A stretch of DNA of 64,000 bases from a candidate division WOR-3 bacterium (GCA_039803925.1 JBDRZL010000003.1:1-64000), one strand, 5' to 3'; shown: positions 25,504 through 35,267, counted from the first letter of the stretch. Notes: generated by a model not told the origin, from the letters alone. Made by a program: numbers and translations.

Positions 25504-26164
25504 TTATATAGGTTTTTACAGTAATTACCTTATAATTTTTCTTTTAATTTTATTGATAATACTCTTATTTTTAATTTCTAAAAAAAGAGAAAAAATTCCT
25601 CAATTTATAATTGACTTTGAAACACTAAAAGATGAAAGGTTTCTTGAACTTTTTGTTAAGGATCTATTTTATTTTAAAATTATCCTGTCAAAAATTGATT
25701 ATCAAAAATTTGAAGAATACATAAAAAATCTTACTGGTGAAGAAAGGGAAAAATTTATTTTTTATTTTAAGGAAATTGAGAAAAAGAAAAAAAATAAATT
25801 TTTAAAGTTAGTAAACAAAAATATTGAAGATTTAATTTTTAAAGGAAAAAAGAAAAAAATTATCATATCCGATCAGAAACTTAAAGAAAAATTAGAAGAA
25901 TCAGGTATTCAATTTTTTTATTTTCCAGAAATTGTAAAAATATTTAAAATAAAACTTAAAGAAGGAGATGTTATCAAAATAAAAATTGTAAAAAGGGGAA
26001 GACATTTTGATGAAGGAATAGGATTTTTACCGGATGATACCCCAGTAATAGTTAAAGATGGAGCAAATTATTTAGGAGAAGAAATTACCTGTGTAATAGA
26101 AAAAGTAAAAGATACTTATGCAGGAACTATTTTAGAGGCTAAAATCTTTAAAGGAAATACCTAA
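25490..26164 (+). CDS. YacL-like PIN/TRAM membrane protein with eroded PIN site
   Basis: The 224-residue protein has one membrane helix (about residues 10-30), a degenerate PIN-like region and a C-terminal TRAM domain (about 160-222) with E-G-D-V-I-K-I, E-G-I-G-F-L-P-D-D-T and V-K-D-G-A. The gene position after radA and the TRAM pattern point to YacL-type proteins. The usual PIN acid motif D-T-S is D-F-E, the long acidic middle of the PIN fold is replaced by a Lys/Glu-rich stretch, and the later T-N-D-x-N-L reads I-S-D-Q-K-L. Nuclease activity is therefore doubtful (inference). The family usually has several N-terminal helices; here there is one. Confidence 0.6.
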   Translation: MFFLDYIGFYSNYLIIFLLILLIILLFLISKKREKIPQFIIDFETLKDERFLELFVKDLFYFKIILSKIDYQKFEEYIKNLTGEEREKFIFYFKEIEKKKKNKFLKLVNKNIEDLIFKGKKKKIIISDQKLKEKLEESGIQFFYFPEIVKIFKIKLKEGDVIKIKIVKRGRHFDEGIGFLPDDTPVIVKDGANYLGEEITCVIEKVKDTYAGTILEAKIFKGNT

Positions 26165-26371
26165 TTTTTTCTCTGAAACTAATTTATTTAACTCTTCAAG
26201 AAGTTCTTCAAGGTTTTTGACCCCGTATTTGAGAGCATTTTCCTTTATTGTTCCCCATATAGGCTCTCCGCAGGAAATAGCAGGAATTCCATATTTTAAA
26301 AAGATAGAAACACTATCAGGATAAAGGGTTAAAATTTCTTCTATATTTGTATCCTCTGTTATCTTTTTCAT
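26132..26371 (-). CDS. DUF1858-type small protein
   Basis: The 79-residue protein has the pattern of the DUF1858 domain found alone or fused in hybrid-cluster and ScdA-like proteins: I-T-E-D-T-N-I-E-E-I-L, Y-P-D-S-V-S-I-F and a single Cys in I-S-C-G-E-P. The conserved Cys and preceding Gly-Ile-Pro suggest a sulfur or redox role, but the biochemical function is not established. Its 3' end overlaps the convergent YacL-like gene by 33 bases. It is monocistronic as far as seen. Confidence 0.65.
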   Translation of the reverse strand: MKKITEDTNIEEILTLYPDSVSIFLKYGIPAISCGEPIWGTIKENALKYGVKNLEELLEELNKLVSEKKLGISFKDFSL

Positions 26372-26437
26372 ATTTAATTAATACTTTTTCTATTAAGAAA
26401 TTGCAAAAACTTAAAAATTATTATAAAATTAAAAAAT

Positions 26438-26511
26438 GCCCCCGTAGCTCAGGAGGATAGAGCGGCAGTTTCCTAAACTGCAGGTCGGGGGTTCAAGTCC
26501 CTCCGGGGGCA
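26438..26511 (+). tRNA. tRNA-Arg (anticodon CCU)
   Basis: The cloverleaf folds with acceptor GCCCCCG/CGGGGGC, discriminator A, D arm with AGCTC...GAGC, anticodon stem GCAGT/ACTGC with loop TTCCTAA giving CCT, and T arm with GTTCAAG. CCA is not encoded. The stems are much richer in GC than the surroundings. A TATAAA lies 10 bases upstream. Confidence 0.95.
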
Positions 26512-26524
26512 TTTAATAAAAAAT

Positions 26525-27097
26525 TTGGAACTAAAGGTAAGAGGTAGTCTATTTTTGGTTACGAGGATTTTCTTAATAGAGAAACTTGGAGAAAAAAACT
26601 ATAAGGAAAAGTTAAAGAAATTTTCTCAAGAAATTTCAAAATTTCTTGAAGGTGAAATAATAGAAACTCTCTTTTACCCATATGAGCTTTTAAAACTTTT
26701 ACATAAAGAAATTTTTGATAAAATTTTTAAAGGTGATATAAAAAAATTTAGAGAAATTGGAAAATATTCAATAAAAAGGGAATTTGAAATAGGTTCTTTC
26801 AGAGAATTAATAAAAAAAGTTGATATAAAAAATTATATTTATCAAGTTGGAAGTATGGTTTATAACTATTTTTATAGTTTTGGTAAATTTGAAATAAAAA
26901 GTGCAGATCTTGAAAATAAAAAAATTGTTATTCATATAACAGATATGCCTGATATTGATTTTTTTTTCGAGGAGAGAATAAGAGGTGCTCTGGAGGCTGC
27001 AGGTGAAATAAAAGGTTTTAAAGGTTTAAAAGTTGATATCACAAAAAGAGTTTCAAAGGGTGATAATCTCTTAGAGTATGTTATAACATATAAATGA
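26525..27097 (+). CDS. Conserved hypothetical protein (possible TIGR02265/DUF2378-like), first of tandem pair
   Basis: The 190-residue protein starts at a TTG 13 bases after the tRNA-Arg gene, with no ribosome-binding site, so it may be translated from tRNA read-through. The start is supported by similarity to the next gene (both begin E-L-K-x-R-G). The pattern, K-V-R-G-S near the N-terminus, G-E-I-I-E-T-L-F-Y-P, an I-G-K-Y-S segment and a final K-G-D-N-L-L-E-Y, resembles the paralog family known from myxobacteria as TIGR02265 or DUF2378, related to heme-NO-binding-like folds. That assignment is tentative. It overlaps the second copy by four bases. Confidence 0.6.
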   Translation: MELKVRGSLFLVTRIFLIEKLGEKNYKEKLKKFSQEISKFLEGEIIETLFYPYELLKLLHKEIFDKIFKGDIKKFREIGKYSIKREFEIGSFRELIKKVDIKNYIYQVGSMVYNYFYSFGKFEIKSADLENKKIVIHITDMPDIDFFFEERIRGALEAAGEIKGFKGLKVDITKRVSKGDNLLEYVITYK

Positions 27098-27675
27098 ATA
27101 AAAAAGAATTAAAAATAAGGGGTATTGCCTTTACAAATCTAAAATTATTTATAAATGAAAAGTTAGGAATTAATACATTTAAAAAATTTTTTGAAATTAT
27201 TCCACAGGAATTAAAAAAATTTTTTAGTGAAGAGATTATAGAATCCCAATTTTATGACCTTGAAGACTTTTTAAAAATAATTGATTATCTTTTAAAAATT
27301 TATGAGGGCAATAAAGAAGAATTAATGTTTAAGATAGGTGAATATTCTGTTCAGAGAGCCTATGAAGGTCCTTTTAAAATAATATTTGATGTATCAGACT
27401 TTCAAGGTTTTGTAAATAGTATCCTTGAATTTGCTTTTAAGTATTACTTTAATTTTGGAAATTTTAAAATAAAAGAATTTGAGCCAGAAAAAGGTAAGGT
27501 TAAAATTATTGTAAGTGACATTCCTTTTAAAGACCCTTTTTTTGAAAAAAGGCTTGAAGGAGGAATTTATTCTGCCTTCAAAATTAGAGGATTAAAAAAT
27601 TTAAAAAGTAAAATAACCAAAAGTATTGCAAAAGGTGATGATGTTATAGAAATAACTTTAGAATGGGAAGTTTAA
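27094..27675 (+). CDS. Conserved hypothetical protein, second of tandem pair
   Basis: The 193-residue product aligns with its upstream neighbour over its whole length: [26 protein letters not shown] and K-G-D-D-V-I-E-I share position and spacing. Identity is moderate, so the duplication is old. No membrane segment or metal motif stands out. The start overlaps the previous stop (ATGA) and the end overlaps mnmG, encoded on the other strand, by four bases. A binding or sensor role is possible from family resemblance only. Confidence 0.6.
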   Translation: MNKKELKIRGIAFTNLKLFINEKLGINTFKKFFEIIPQELKKFFSEEIIESQFYDLEDFLKIIDYLLKIYEGNKEELMFKIGEYSVQRAYEGPFKIIFDVSDFQGFVNSILEFAFKYYFNFGNFKIKEFEPEKGKVKIIVSDIPFKDPFFEKRLEGGIYSAFKIRGLKNLKSKITKSIAKGDDVIEITLEWEV

Positions 27676-29537
27676 TTATCCCTTTTTGTTTCTCTTAAAT
27701 AGTAATAAAGTGAAAGAGCATCTGTAATTCTTATACCAGGAACTCTCAATGCCTGAGCAAAAGTTCTTGGTCTAATTTTACTCCACTTTTCCTTTGCCTC
27801 ATAGGAAACATTTGGAATTTTCCAGAAATCTATTTTTTCCGGTATTTCCCTTACTTCAATCTTACTTACTCTTTTTGCTTCCTTCATTTCCCTTTGGATA
27901 TAACCATCATAATGAATTTCACTTATGATTCTTTCCTTAATATTATCCTTAACCTTCCTTATTATTCCCTTTTCCTCTAAAATATCATAAATTTTATTAT
28001 CCCTTTTAATAAGATCAAATAGGGTTATTGATTCCGGTAAATCTTTAATTTTCAAAAATTTCTCTGCCTCTTTTCTTTTTATCCTTTTTTGTTTTAAAAA
28101 ACTTATAATCTCCTCAAAAACTCTTTTTTCTTCTAAAAATTCCTCCCATTCCTTTTTCTTTATTAGTCCGAATTTATAACCATAAGGCAAAAATCTTTCT
28201 TTCGCTGTATCCTGTCTTAAAGTTAATCTGTATTCCACTCTTGATGTAAACATCCTGTATGGCTCATCAACTCCCTTTGTTACAAGGTCATCTATCATAA
28301 CACCTATATATCCCTCATTTCTTTTTACAATAAAGGGGTCTTTATTATCAAGATATAAAACAGCATTTATCCCTGCAACAATTCCCTGGGCAGCAGCCTC
28401 TTCATAACCTGTTGTTCCATTTATCTGACCTGCCAAAAATAAACCTCTTATTTTCTTTGTTTCAAGCCACGGATTGAGTTCCTGAGGATTTATAAAATCA
28501 TATTCTATTGCATATCCAGGAACTAAAATTTTTGCATTCCTTAAAGGAGGTATTGTTTTTAAAATTTTATACTGAATTTCCTCTGAAAAAGATGTGGATA
28601 GTCCACTTATATAAACGATATTAGAATTTCTTCCGTCAATTTCAAGAAAAAGTTGATGCCTTTCTTTATCAGGGAAATTAACAACCTTTAATTCAAGAGA
28701 AGGACAATACCTTGGACCAATTCCGGTTATATCACCTATAAAAAGGGGACACTCATTTAAATTCTCCCTTACAATCTTATGAGTTTCTTCATTTGTATAA
28801 GTTATCCATGCTGGAATCTGCTCAACTTTTAAATAAAAATTTCTGAAGGAAAAACCCCTTGGAGGCTCATCACCTTTCTGTTCCTGAGCAAGGGAAAAAT
28901 CAACACTTTCTATATCTATCCTTGGTGAGGTTCCTGTCTTTAATCTACCTATTTCAAATCCAATATTTTTGAGAAATTCAGATAACTCATAAGAAGGATC
29001 CTCCCCAATTCTTCCTGCTTTTATTTTTTTCTTTCCTATATGAATGAGCCCCCTTAAAAATGTGCCTGTTGTTAAAACACAGGAAGCTGAAAAAAATTCT
29101 CCATTTTTTACTGTAATTACTCCCTTATAAAACTTTTCTTTATTCCTTTCTTCAATTATAAAACTTTTAACTTCGTCTTCAAGAACATATAAATTTTTTT
29201 GACTGAATAAACAATTTTGCATTCTTTTTTTATATTCTTGTCTATCTGCTATTGCCCTTAATGAGTGCATTGCAGGTCCCTTTTTAATATTTAAAGTCCT
29301 GAACTGTGTGCCTGTTTCATCTATATTCATACCCATTTCACCACCAAGAGCATCGAGCTCCTTAACAAGTTGAGCTTTTCCAACACCCCCTATTGAAGGA
29401 TTACATGACATCTGTGCAATCTTATCTTTCCTTATTGTGATTAAAAGTGTCTTTGCTCCCATTCTTGCAGATACAAGAGCTGCTTCACACCCAGCATGAC
29501 CTCCACCTATAACAATTACATCAAAGTAATTTCCCAT
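27672..29537 (-). CDS. mnmG: tRNA uridine 5-carboxymethylaminomethyl modification enzyme MnmG
   Basis: The 621-residue protein has the N-terminal FAD-binding motif [10 protein letters not shown], the segment [10 protein letters not shown], and G-Y-E-E-A-A-A-Q-G of the GidA family, in a full-length chain. With MnmE it installs the 5-carboxymethylaminomethyl group at U34 of certain tRNAs. mnmE is not in the window. The gene follows the DUF4340 gene on the same strand with a one-base overlap, so it is read with the ABC system upstream. Confidence 0.96.
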   Translation of the reverse strand: MGNYFDVIVIGGGHAGCEAALVSARMGAKTLLITIRKDKIAQMSCNPSIGGVGKAQLVKELDALGGEMGMNIDETGTQFRTLNIKKGPAMHSLRAIADRQEYKKRMQNCLFSQKNLYVLEDEVKSFIIEERNKEKFYKGVITVKNGEFFSASCVLTTGTFLRGLIHIGKKKIKAGRIGEDPSYELSEFLKNIGFEIGRLKTGTSPRIDIESVDFSLAQEQKGDEPPRGFSFRNFYLKVEQIPAWITYTNEETHKIVRENLNECPLFIGDITGIGPRYCPSLELKVVNFPDKERHQLFLEIDGRNSNIVYISGLSTSFSEEIQYKILKTIPPLRNAKILVPGYAIEYDFINPQELNPWLETKKIRGLFLAGQINGTTGYEEAAAQGIVAGINAVLYLDNKDPFIVKRNEGYIGVMIDDLVTKGVDEPYRMFTSRVEYRLTLRQDTAKERFLPYGYKFGLIKKKEWEEFLEEKRVFEEIISFLKQKRIKRKEAEKFLKIKDLPESITLFDLIKRDNKIYDILEEKGIIRKVKDNIKERIISEIHYDGYIQREMKEAKRVSKIEVREIPEKIDFWKIPNVSYEAKEKWSKIRPRTFAQALRVPGIRITDALSLYYYLRETKRDN

Positions 29538-30535
29538 TACTTTTTCTTTTTTGTTTCTTGCTTTTTAACTTCCTCTATTTTCTTAACCTCTTCTTTCTCT
29601 CCTTCATAAGTAAACCAATCCTTATCCTTTTTTAAAGATGTTTCCACAAAGTTTTTAGCAAGAGTATACAGAGTAAAATCGTCACCCTCCCTCTTTACAA
29701 CATACTTATTCTCATCAAGTTTCTCAATTACTTTAAAGCCCTGTTTTTCTCCATTTTTTAATGTAATATTTAGGGATAAAAAGGGATCTTTTGATGAATA
29801 TTCTTTAACATTAAGTGAATCTATAAAATTCATTGAATAAATAGAACTGAGCACTCTTATGTAGTTCTGAATTTTACTCTGAACTGCATTAATTTCAGGG
29901 GAATCAAGAATCCATTTATCACCTTCCCTATAAAACATAAATCTCTGCTCTTTATCTATGTACTCAACCCTTTCTACATCCTCTGGTTTAAAATCTGTTA
30001 TTCTTCTATTTCTCCAAGCCTCAATATCAAGATTTGACACATGAGGTTTAATTGATTTTTCAACAAGAATAACTTCTTTTTTCCCTGGAATTCTTACAAA
30101 GTTTGTTAAATAATCAGGACCATTTTTACCAACTATAATTTCAAGTAATTTTTTTCCCCCTATATCAAAAAGACTTACATATGTTCCCTTTTTATCGTCA
30201 ACCTCGTAAGAAGGGAACTCTGATTCACTTTTTCCAATAACTTTTCCTTTAAGAGAACCCAAATTCTCTATAAGACGATTGATTTTTTCCTTATCAGCAG
30301 TTTTAATCAATGTGTCTTTAGTAACTGTCCATAATCCATTTATTTTTCTTAATTCGAGATTTTGATTTTCCCTACTTAAAACAATTTTCCCTATATTTTC
30401 TTCTTTAAATTCTCCTGAGACTTCAATTTCCTTAGGCATTCTTGCCTTTTTAAAAGCAGGACTTTCAGTCAAAAGAACAAGGATAAAAAGTATTAAAAAA
30501 GTAATACCTAAAATCCTTATATGTTTTTCAATCAT
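29537..30535 (-). CDS. DUF4340-domain membrane-anchored protein
   Basis: The 332-residue protein has an N-terminal membrane helix (about residues 7-25) and an extracytoplasmic region with repeated beta units resembling the DUF4340 repeats: [12 protein letters not shown] and [14 protein letters not shown]4340 proteins often follow GldG-like genes in ABC systems of gliding-motility type, as here (eight-base overlap). Its Lys/Glu-rich C-terminal tail is low complexity. Its biochemical role is unknown. Confidence 0.75.
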   Translation of the reverse strand: MIEKHIRILGITFLILFILVLLTESPAFKKARMPKEIEVSGEFKEENIGKIVLSRENQNLELRKINGLWTVTKDTLIKTADKEKINRLIENLGSLKGKVIGKSESEFPSYEVDDKKGTYVSLFDIGGKKLLEIIVGKNGPDYLTNFVRIPGKKEVILVEKSIKPHVSNLDIEAWRNRRITDFKPEDVERVEYIDKEQRFMFYREGDKWILDSPEINAVQSKIQNYIRVLSSIYSMNFIDSLNVKEYSSKDPFLSLNITLKNGEKQGFKVIEKLDENKYVVKREGDDFTLYTLAKNFVETSLKKDKDWFTYEGEKEEVKKIEEVKKQETKKKK

Positions 30536-32114
30536 TTTTTTCCTCCTTTTTAATTTCAGAGAATTTTTTCTTTTTTATCCTTCTAATTGAAGACCTAACT
30601 ATTCCAAAAATAAATACAATTAAGGGTATTCCAAAAGTTATCCCATTTTGGAAAAGAAACTTCTGCATGTTATTTAAGTTCTTAATGGGTCTTTCACTTA
30701 TTTCTCTTGCTTTAATTTCTGAAATATCTTTACCAAGAGCAAATGCATTCACAATATTCATAAGGAATATACCATTGTCAGGGTACATCTGAACAAAGTT
30801 ATCCTGAAGAAAGATAGCATTTCCAACGAAAACTATTTTATTTTCCTCCTTTGATTCTTTTATAAATCCTGTCGTATCCTCATTTTTAAAATCAGTCCAG
30901 TTTTTAAATAAACTTGTATCATTTAAGAAAACTGATTTAAATTTTGAACTCACCATAAGGCTAAATAAATATTTTTTAAGTTCTTCCTTGGGTGGAGGAG
31001 GCTCTTGAGCAAAAGGATGAATAGAAAATCCTCCTTCCTTTCTATAAGCATTCTTTGTTGATGTAAAAATGTAGGTATATTTAAAAGCTTTATTTTCATT
31101 TGAAAGTGTATCAATTGCAGAAGGCCAAGTTAAAACAAGTTGTTCAAGATTTCTTGCAAATTGATGTTTTATGTTTTTAGGTAAAATTTTTACAAAATAA
31201 TAGTAAGGAACAAGAAGCGCCCTACCTTCTGACATCATAGGAATAAAGGGAATTGTTGGATCTTTAACAAGATTAGGTTTTAAAGAAATTCCATAATTTC
31301 TCAAAAATTCAAGATCTTTTTCAAACATTGGTTTTGTTACAAAATTTTCATAATTTATATCTACAGGCTGTAAGAAAAATACAGCTTTTCCTCCTCTTAA
31401 AATAAACTGATCAAGATAAAAGAGTTCCTTCGGTAAAAGTTTTTTAATACCAAAAATTAAAAGTAAATTTATATCCTCAGGTATTTTACTTATAAGACTA
31501 ACATTTCTGACTCTGTATAATTTTTCCAGTTCTCTTCTTATTATGTTATAATTTTCCTGCTTTAAACCAAGAAATAAAAGTCCCACTGTTCTTAAATTAT
31601 CTCCTTCCTTCATTTTTAAAATTTTAGAAGTCAAATCATACTCAAGATTCTCGGTTTCTGTTAAAACAGGGATAGTTTCCTTTTTGTCCTTATAAAATAT
31701 GAGAAGTCCAAAATTTCCATTAACAACTTTAACCTGATCCTTTTCAACCACATTAAAGGTAATTTCAGGGATACCAAGCCTTCTTGCTTTTGACTGTATA
31801 TTCGGGTCTTTATCAGGATAAAATACAGTATATCTCAAAAGACCATTGGAATAGTTTCTGTATTCTTCCAGTAAATCAAATAAATCCTGTTTATAAGGAT
31901 TCATCTCAGGAGGAAGTTTACTTGACATATAGATTTCTATATTCACAAAATCCTTTAATTCTCTTAATACTTCTTTGGTTACAGAATGGAGAGTGTAAAT
32001 CCTGTTCTGTGTGATATCAACTCTATATACAAAATTTCTAAAAAATATATTTAAAAGAATTAAATTTAAAAAGGCAAGTATTCCCGCAATCAAAAATAAT
32101 CTTTCCCTTTTCAT
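30528..32114 (-). CDS. GldG-like auxiliary membrane protein of an ABC system
   Basis: The 528-residue protein begins with a membrane helix, has a large extracytoplasmic domain and ends with a second helix (about 495-512) plus a basic tail. The opening segment with Y-R-V-D-I-T-Q-N-R-I-Y-T-L and the Rossmann-like V-N-G-N-F-G-L-L-I-F-Y match the family annotated as the auxiliary component of gliding-motility-type ABC transporters (GldG, ABC_transp_aux). Such systems also occur in non-gliding bacteria, so motility cannot be concluded. It overlaps the permease gene by four bases. Confidence 0.82.
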   Translation of the reverse strand: MKRERLFLIAGILAFLNLILLNIFFRNFVYRVDITQNRIYTLHSVTKEVLRELKDFVNIEIYMSSKLPPEMNPYKQDLFDLLEEYRNYSNGLLRYTVFYPDKDPNIQSKARRLGIPEITFNVVEKDQVKVVNGNFGLLIFYKDKKETIPVLTETENLEYDLTSKILKMKEGDNLRTVGLLFLGLKQENYNIIRRELEKLYRVRNVSLISKIPEDINLLLIFGIKKLLPKELFYLDQFILRGGKAVFFLQPVDINYENFVTKPMFEKDLEFLRNYGISLKPNLVKDPTIPFIPMMSEGRALLVPYYYFVKILPKNIKHQFARNLEQLVLTWPSAIDTLSNENKAFKYTYIFTSTKNAYRKEGGFSIHPFAQEPPPPKEELKKYLFSLMVSSKFKSVFLNDTSLFKNWTDFKNEDTTGFIKESKEENKIVFVGNAIFLQDNFVQMYPDNGIFLMNIVNAFALGKDISEIKAREISERPIKNLNNMQKFLFQNGITFGIPLIVFIFGIVRSSIRRIKKKKFSEIKKEEKND

Positions 32115-32821
32115 CTTGCCACCTCCAGATGAAGATAATTAGCGTATATAAAAAGGGATATAAAGGAAAAATAATAAATTATATCTCTTAAATCAATTAC
32201 ACCCCTTGAAATGCTTTCAAAATGAGTTTTAACTGAAAAATTCTGCAAAAGTTCAGCCCAGAATCCTGATATAAAAGAAAGTATAGCCTCTTCACCTATT
32301 ATGTAAAGTATAAAAGAAAAAGCTGCAGCAAGAATAAAGGCTACTATTTGATTTTTAGTAAACCCTGATAAAAACATACCCAAGGATATAAAGGTTGAAC
32401 CAAGGAGAAAAGCACCAAGATAACCTGATAAAACTCTCCCCCAGTCTAAATTACCGAGAAATGATAAAATAATTGGAAGAGGTAATGTCAAAAGTAAAGA
32501 GAGACCGAAGAAGGAAATAGCTGCAAGAAATTTCCCAATTATTATTTCTTCAATTCTTAAGGGAAGAGATAAAAGAATTTCAATGGTTCCGAGTTTTTTC
32601 TCTTCTGCCCAGAGTCTCATTGTAATTGCAGGTATAAAAATTATAAATAAAACAGGGAACATATTAAACATAGGTCTTAAGTCAGCTTCAGGCATCAAGA
32701 AAAATCCTCTGAAAAAAAGCCAGAAATTTAACCACGAAAATACTATAAGCCAGAGATAACCGATTGTAGAATTAAAATATGATAAAAATTCTTTTTTAAA
32801 TATTGCTTTTATACCCTTCAT
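32111..32821 (-). CDS. ABC-2 type permease (GldF-like)
   Basis: The 236-residue protein has six predicted membrane helices and the ABC-2 pattern: F-K-K-E-F-L-S-Y-F near the start, the loop R-L-W-A-E-E-K-K-L-G-T-I-E-I-L-L-S-L-P typical of GldF/NosY permeases, then A-A-A-F-S-F. It lies between the ATPase and GldG-like genes on the same strand, with one base between it and the ATPase. The substrate is unknown. Confidence 0.9.
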   Translation of the reverse strand: MKGIKAIFKKEFLSYFNSTIGYLWLIVFSWLNFWLFFRGFFLMPEADLRPMFNMFPVLFIIFIPAITMRLWAEEKKLGTIEILLSLPLRIEEIIIGKFLAAISFFGLSLLLTLPLPIILSFLGNLDWGRVLSGYLGAFLLGSTFISLGMFLSGFTKNQIVAFILAAAFSFILYIIGEEAILSFISGFWAELLQNFSVKTHFESISRGVIDLRDIIYYFSFISLFIYANYLHLEVAR

Positions 32822-33745
32822 TTATCCTTCCTCCTTCATCAATTCAACAAAAACTTCTTCAAGCCCAAGAGATTTTGAATAAAGTTCAAGTATCAAAAAT
32901 TTATTTTCATAGGCAAATTTTGCAAATTTTTCTCTTGGATCTCCATTTTCCTTAGGCAAAAATTTACCGTAAACTGCTTCACCTCTTTTTTCAATCTCAT
33001 AAGAGGAAATAAAATCTAATTTATTCATCTTTTCCCTTATTTCTTTTTCATCTCCTTTTAAAGCAAAATATATTTCCTTTGATCTGAATTTCTTTGAAAG
33101 TTCACGAGGATTTCCCTCAGCTCTTATTATTCCCTTATGAATTATTATAACTCTGGATGCAAGCATTTCAACTTCAGGAAGTATATGGGTAGAAAGTAAA
33201 ATTGTTTTTTCCCTTGATAATTCTTTAATTAAATTTCTTATTTCAATTATCTGAACAGGATCAAGACCTGTTGTGGGCTCATCCATTATAAGCACTTCAG
33301 GGTCATGTAAAAGAGCTTGAGCTATTCCGACCCTCTGTCTATAACCCTTTGAAAGTTCACCTATTGGTTTTTCCCACACTTCTTTTATCTGGGTTTTTTC
33401 CATCACCTCTTCCAGTTTTTTATTCTTGTTTTCAATTCCCCTTGCTTCTGCACAGAAACTTAAATACTCTCTTGGAGTTAAATCGGTATAAAGGGGATTA
33501 TCCTCAGGTAAATAACCAAGCTTCTTTTTACAGTATAAAGGGTCTTCCTTAATCTTTTTTCCATCAATAAGCACTTCCCCGCTTGTTGGATAAAGGAATC
33601 CTGTAATTATTCTTAATGTTGTCGTTTTACCTGCTCCATTGGGTCCCAAAAATCCTAAAATTTCTCCCTTTTCCACATTAAAGGATATGCCAAGAAGAGC
33701 AGGATCCTCACCGTAATATTTATAAAGGTTTTTAACTTCAATCAT
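32822..33745 (-). CDS. ABC transporter ATP-binding protein (GldA-like)
   Basis: The start is placed at 33745; the open frame continues 42 bases upstream but would run toward the tRNA-Ser gene. From there the 307-residue protein begins with M-I-E-V-K-N-L, the usual ABC start. Walker A G-P-N-G-A-G-K-T-T, signature L-S-K-G-Y-R-Q-R, Walker B V-L-I-M-D-E-P and the switch His in S-T-H-I-L are all present. It drives the GldF/GldG-like membrane part encoded directly downstream. No ribosome-binding site is visible. Confidence 0.93.
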   Translation of the reverse strand: MIEVKNLYKYYGEDPALLGISFNVEKGEILGFLGPNGAGKTTTLRIITGFLYPTSGEVLIDGKKIKEDPLYCKKKLGYLPEDNPLYTDLTPREYLSFCAEARGIENKNKKLEEVMEKTQIKEVWEKPIGELSKGYRQRVGIAQALLHDPEVLIMDEPTTGLDPVQIIEIRNLIKELSREKTILLSTHILPEVEMLASRVIIIHKGIIRAEGNPRELSKKFRSKEIYFALKGDEKEIREKMNKLDFISSYEIEKRGEAVYGKFLPKENGDPREKFAKFAYENKFLILELYSKSLGLEEVFVELMKEEG

Positions 33746-33762
33746 AACTTTAAATTGGAAAA

Positions 33763-33852
33763 CGGAGGGTGTGGGACTCGAACCCACAATCCCGATATAA
33801 TCGGGATATCGGATTTCAAATCCGACGCCTTAGCCAGTTCGGCCAACCCTCC
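33763..33852 (-). tRNA. tRNA-Ser (anticodon UGA)
   Basis: The minus strand folds as a class II tRNA: acceptor GGAGGGT/ACCCTCC, discriminator G, anticodon stem TCGGA/TCCGA with loop TTTGAAA giving TGA, a long variable arm (TCCCGAT...ATCGGGA) and a T arm with GTTCGAG. CCA is not encoded. Confidence 0.96.
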
Positions 33853-33871
33853 GGTTTTTGATGATTATAAT

Positions 33872-33900
33872 ATTATACTGATACCCTATATCTTATTCAA
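33872..33900 (-). promoter_or_regulatory. Promoter of the tRNA-Ser gene
   Basis: On the minus strand TTGAAT (33900-33895) and a perfect TATAAT (33877-33872) are separated by exactly 17 bp, about 20 bp before the tRNA 5' end. It is one of the best promoter matches in the window; it overlaps the very end of the tryptophanase-side intergenic space. Confidence 0.65.
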
Positions 33901-33909
33901 GTTAAAATT

Positions 33910-35253
33910 TTATAATAACACAAATTCAGCACTAAAATGTCTCAAATATGGGCTTTCCTTTATTAATTTAACTCCTTTCCATTTATTTTTATTTTCTAAA
34001 ACCACTTTTGAAATTTCTGCAACATATCTTAAATGAGATTCAGTATAAACTCTTCTCGGTATAGCATATCTTACAAACTCAAATTTTGCATCCTTACCAT
34101 GCATAAGAGAACCAATTTCACAGACCCTTATACCTCCTTCAAGATATAAAGCTATTGAAAAAACCTGTCCAGGAAAATTTTCCCTTTTAATGTGATCAAA
34201 AACCCTTTCTGCAAGAACATAAACAGCATGGCCACCTGTTGGTTTATATACAGGAACTCCTCTTTTAGAAAGTTCCTCACCAAGGAATTCCACCTCTTTT
34301 ATTCTGAATTCAAGGTATTTCTCATCAGTAGCTTCCTTTAACCCTTGAGCAACAGCTTCAAGGTCTCTACCTGAAAGTCCTCCATAAGTGGGAAATCCCT
34401 CCCATAGTATAAGATACATAGAAAGTTCTTCATATAATTTTTTATCTCTAACAGCAATAAAACCTCCTATATTACTTATTCCGTCTTTTTTTGCACTCAT
34501 ATAACATAGATCTGAATAAGAAATTATTTCCCTTATTATTTTTTTTATACTCTTATTTTTTTCTTCTCTTTTTTTAATAAAATAAGCATTTTCTGCAATC
34601 CTTGATATATCAAGAAATAAGGGGATCCCAAATTTTTCACATATTTCCCTTGTTTCCTTAACATTCTGAAAGGAAACAGGTTGACCAGCCATTGAGTTAT
34701 TGGTAAGAACAAGAAAAACAGCAGGTACTCTTTTATGATATTTTTTCAAAAAAATTTTTAAATTGTCAGTATTCATATTGCCTTTGAAAGGAAAGTATTT
34801 TTCAGGATCAAGAGCTTCATTTATCACAAAGTCTGGAGTTTCTGCACCTATATAATTTAAATTTGCTCTTGTTGTATCAAAATGAGTATTTGAAGGAACT
34901 ATCGGGTTTTTGATTTTTTTTGAAAAATACTCTGCCAAAATTCTTTCAGCACCTCTTCCTTGATGACAAGGTAAAACATAATCCATTCCAGTAAAACTTT
35001 TTACCTCTTCACAGAATCTTTCAAAACTTTCAGCACCTGCGTATGATTCGTCAGCTTCCATAATTTTTGACCATTGATGTTCACTCATTGCATTTGTTCC
35101 TGAATCAGTTAAAAGGTCAATGGTTATTTTGTTTGCAGGAATTTTAAAGATGTTATAAAAGGCCTTCTCAAGAATTTTTTTCCTTTCCCTTTTTGAAGTA
35201 AAAAAAATCGGTTCAACTACTTTTATCTTATAAGGTTCAAAAAAGAAAGTCAA
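33910..35253 (-). CDS. tnaA: Tryptophanase (beta-eliminating lyase)
   Basis: The 447-residue PLP enzyme matches tryptophanase/tyrosine phenol-lyase over its full length: D-L-L-T-D-S-G-T-N-A-M, H-Q-G-R-G-A-E, the PLP lysine in M-S-A-K-K-D and P-R-R-V-Y-T. Two sites point to tryptophanase: F-D-T-T where tyrosine phenol-lyases have a Thr for the Asp, and E-I-G near the end where phenol-lyases have an Arg for the Ile. The reaction would be L-tryptophan to indole, pyruvate and ammonia. The start is a TTG at 35253, eight bases after a TATAAT and just 15 bases after the tRNA-Leu gene; there is no ribosome-binding site. Confidence 0.82.
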   Translation of the reverse strand: MTFFFEPYKIKVVEPIFFTSKRERKKILEKAFYNIFKIPANKITIDLLTDSGTNAMSEHQWSKIMEADESYAGAESFERFCEEVKSFTGMDYVLPCHQGRGAERILAEYFSKKIKNPIVPSNTHFDTTRANLNYIGAETPDFVINEALDPEKYFPFKGNMNTDNLKIFLKKYHKRVPAVFLVLTNNSMAGQPVSFQNVKETREICEKFGIPLFLDISRIAENAYFIKKREEKNKSIKKIIREIISYSDLCYMSAKKDGISNIGGFIAVRDKKLYEELSMYLILWEGFPTYGGLSGRDLEAVAQGLKEATDEKYLEFRIKEVEFLGEELSKRGVPVYKPTGGHAVYVLAERVFDHIKRENFPGQVFSIALYLEGGIRVCEIGSLMHGKDAKFEFVRYAIPRRVYTESHLRYVAEISKVVLENKNKWKGVKLIKESPYLRHFSAEFVLL

Positions 35254-35267
35254 TTATAAAAATTATA

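Noticed and set aside
29537-33745. Claiming gliding motility from the GldAFG-like ABC system
   Set aside because: Related ABC systems occur in many non-gliding bacteria and no other gliding genes are in the window.
33746-33787. Longer N-terminus for the ABC ATPase
   Set aside because: It would start inside the tRNA-Ser gene; M-I-E-V-K-N-L at 33745 is the normal ABC start.
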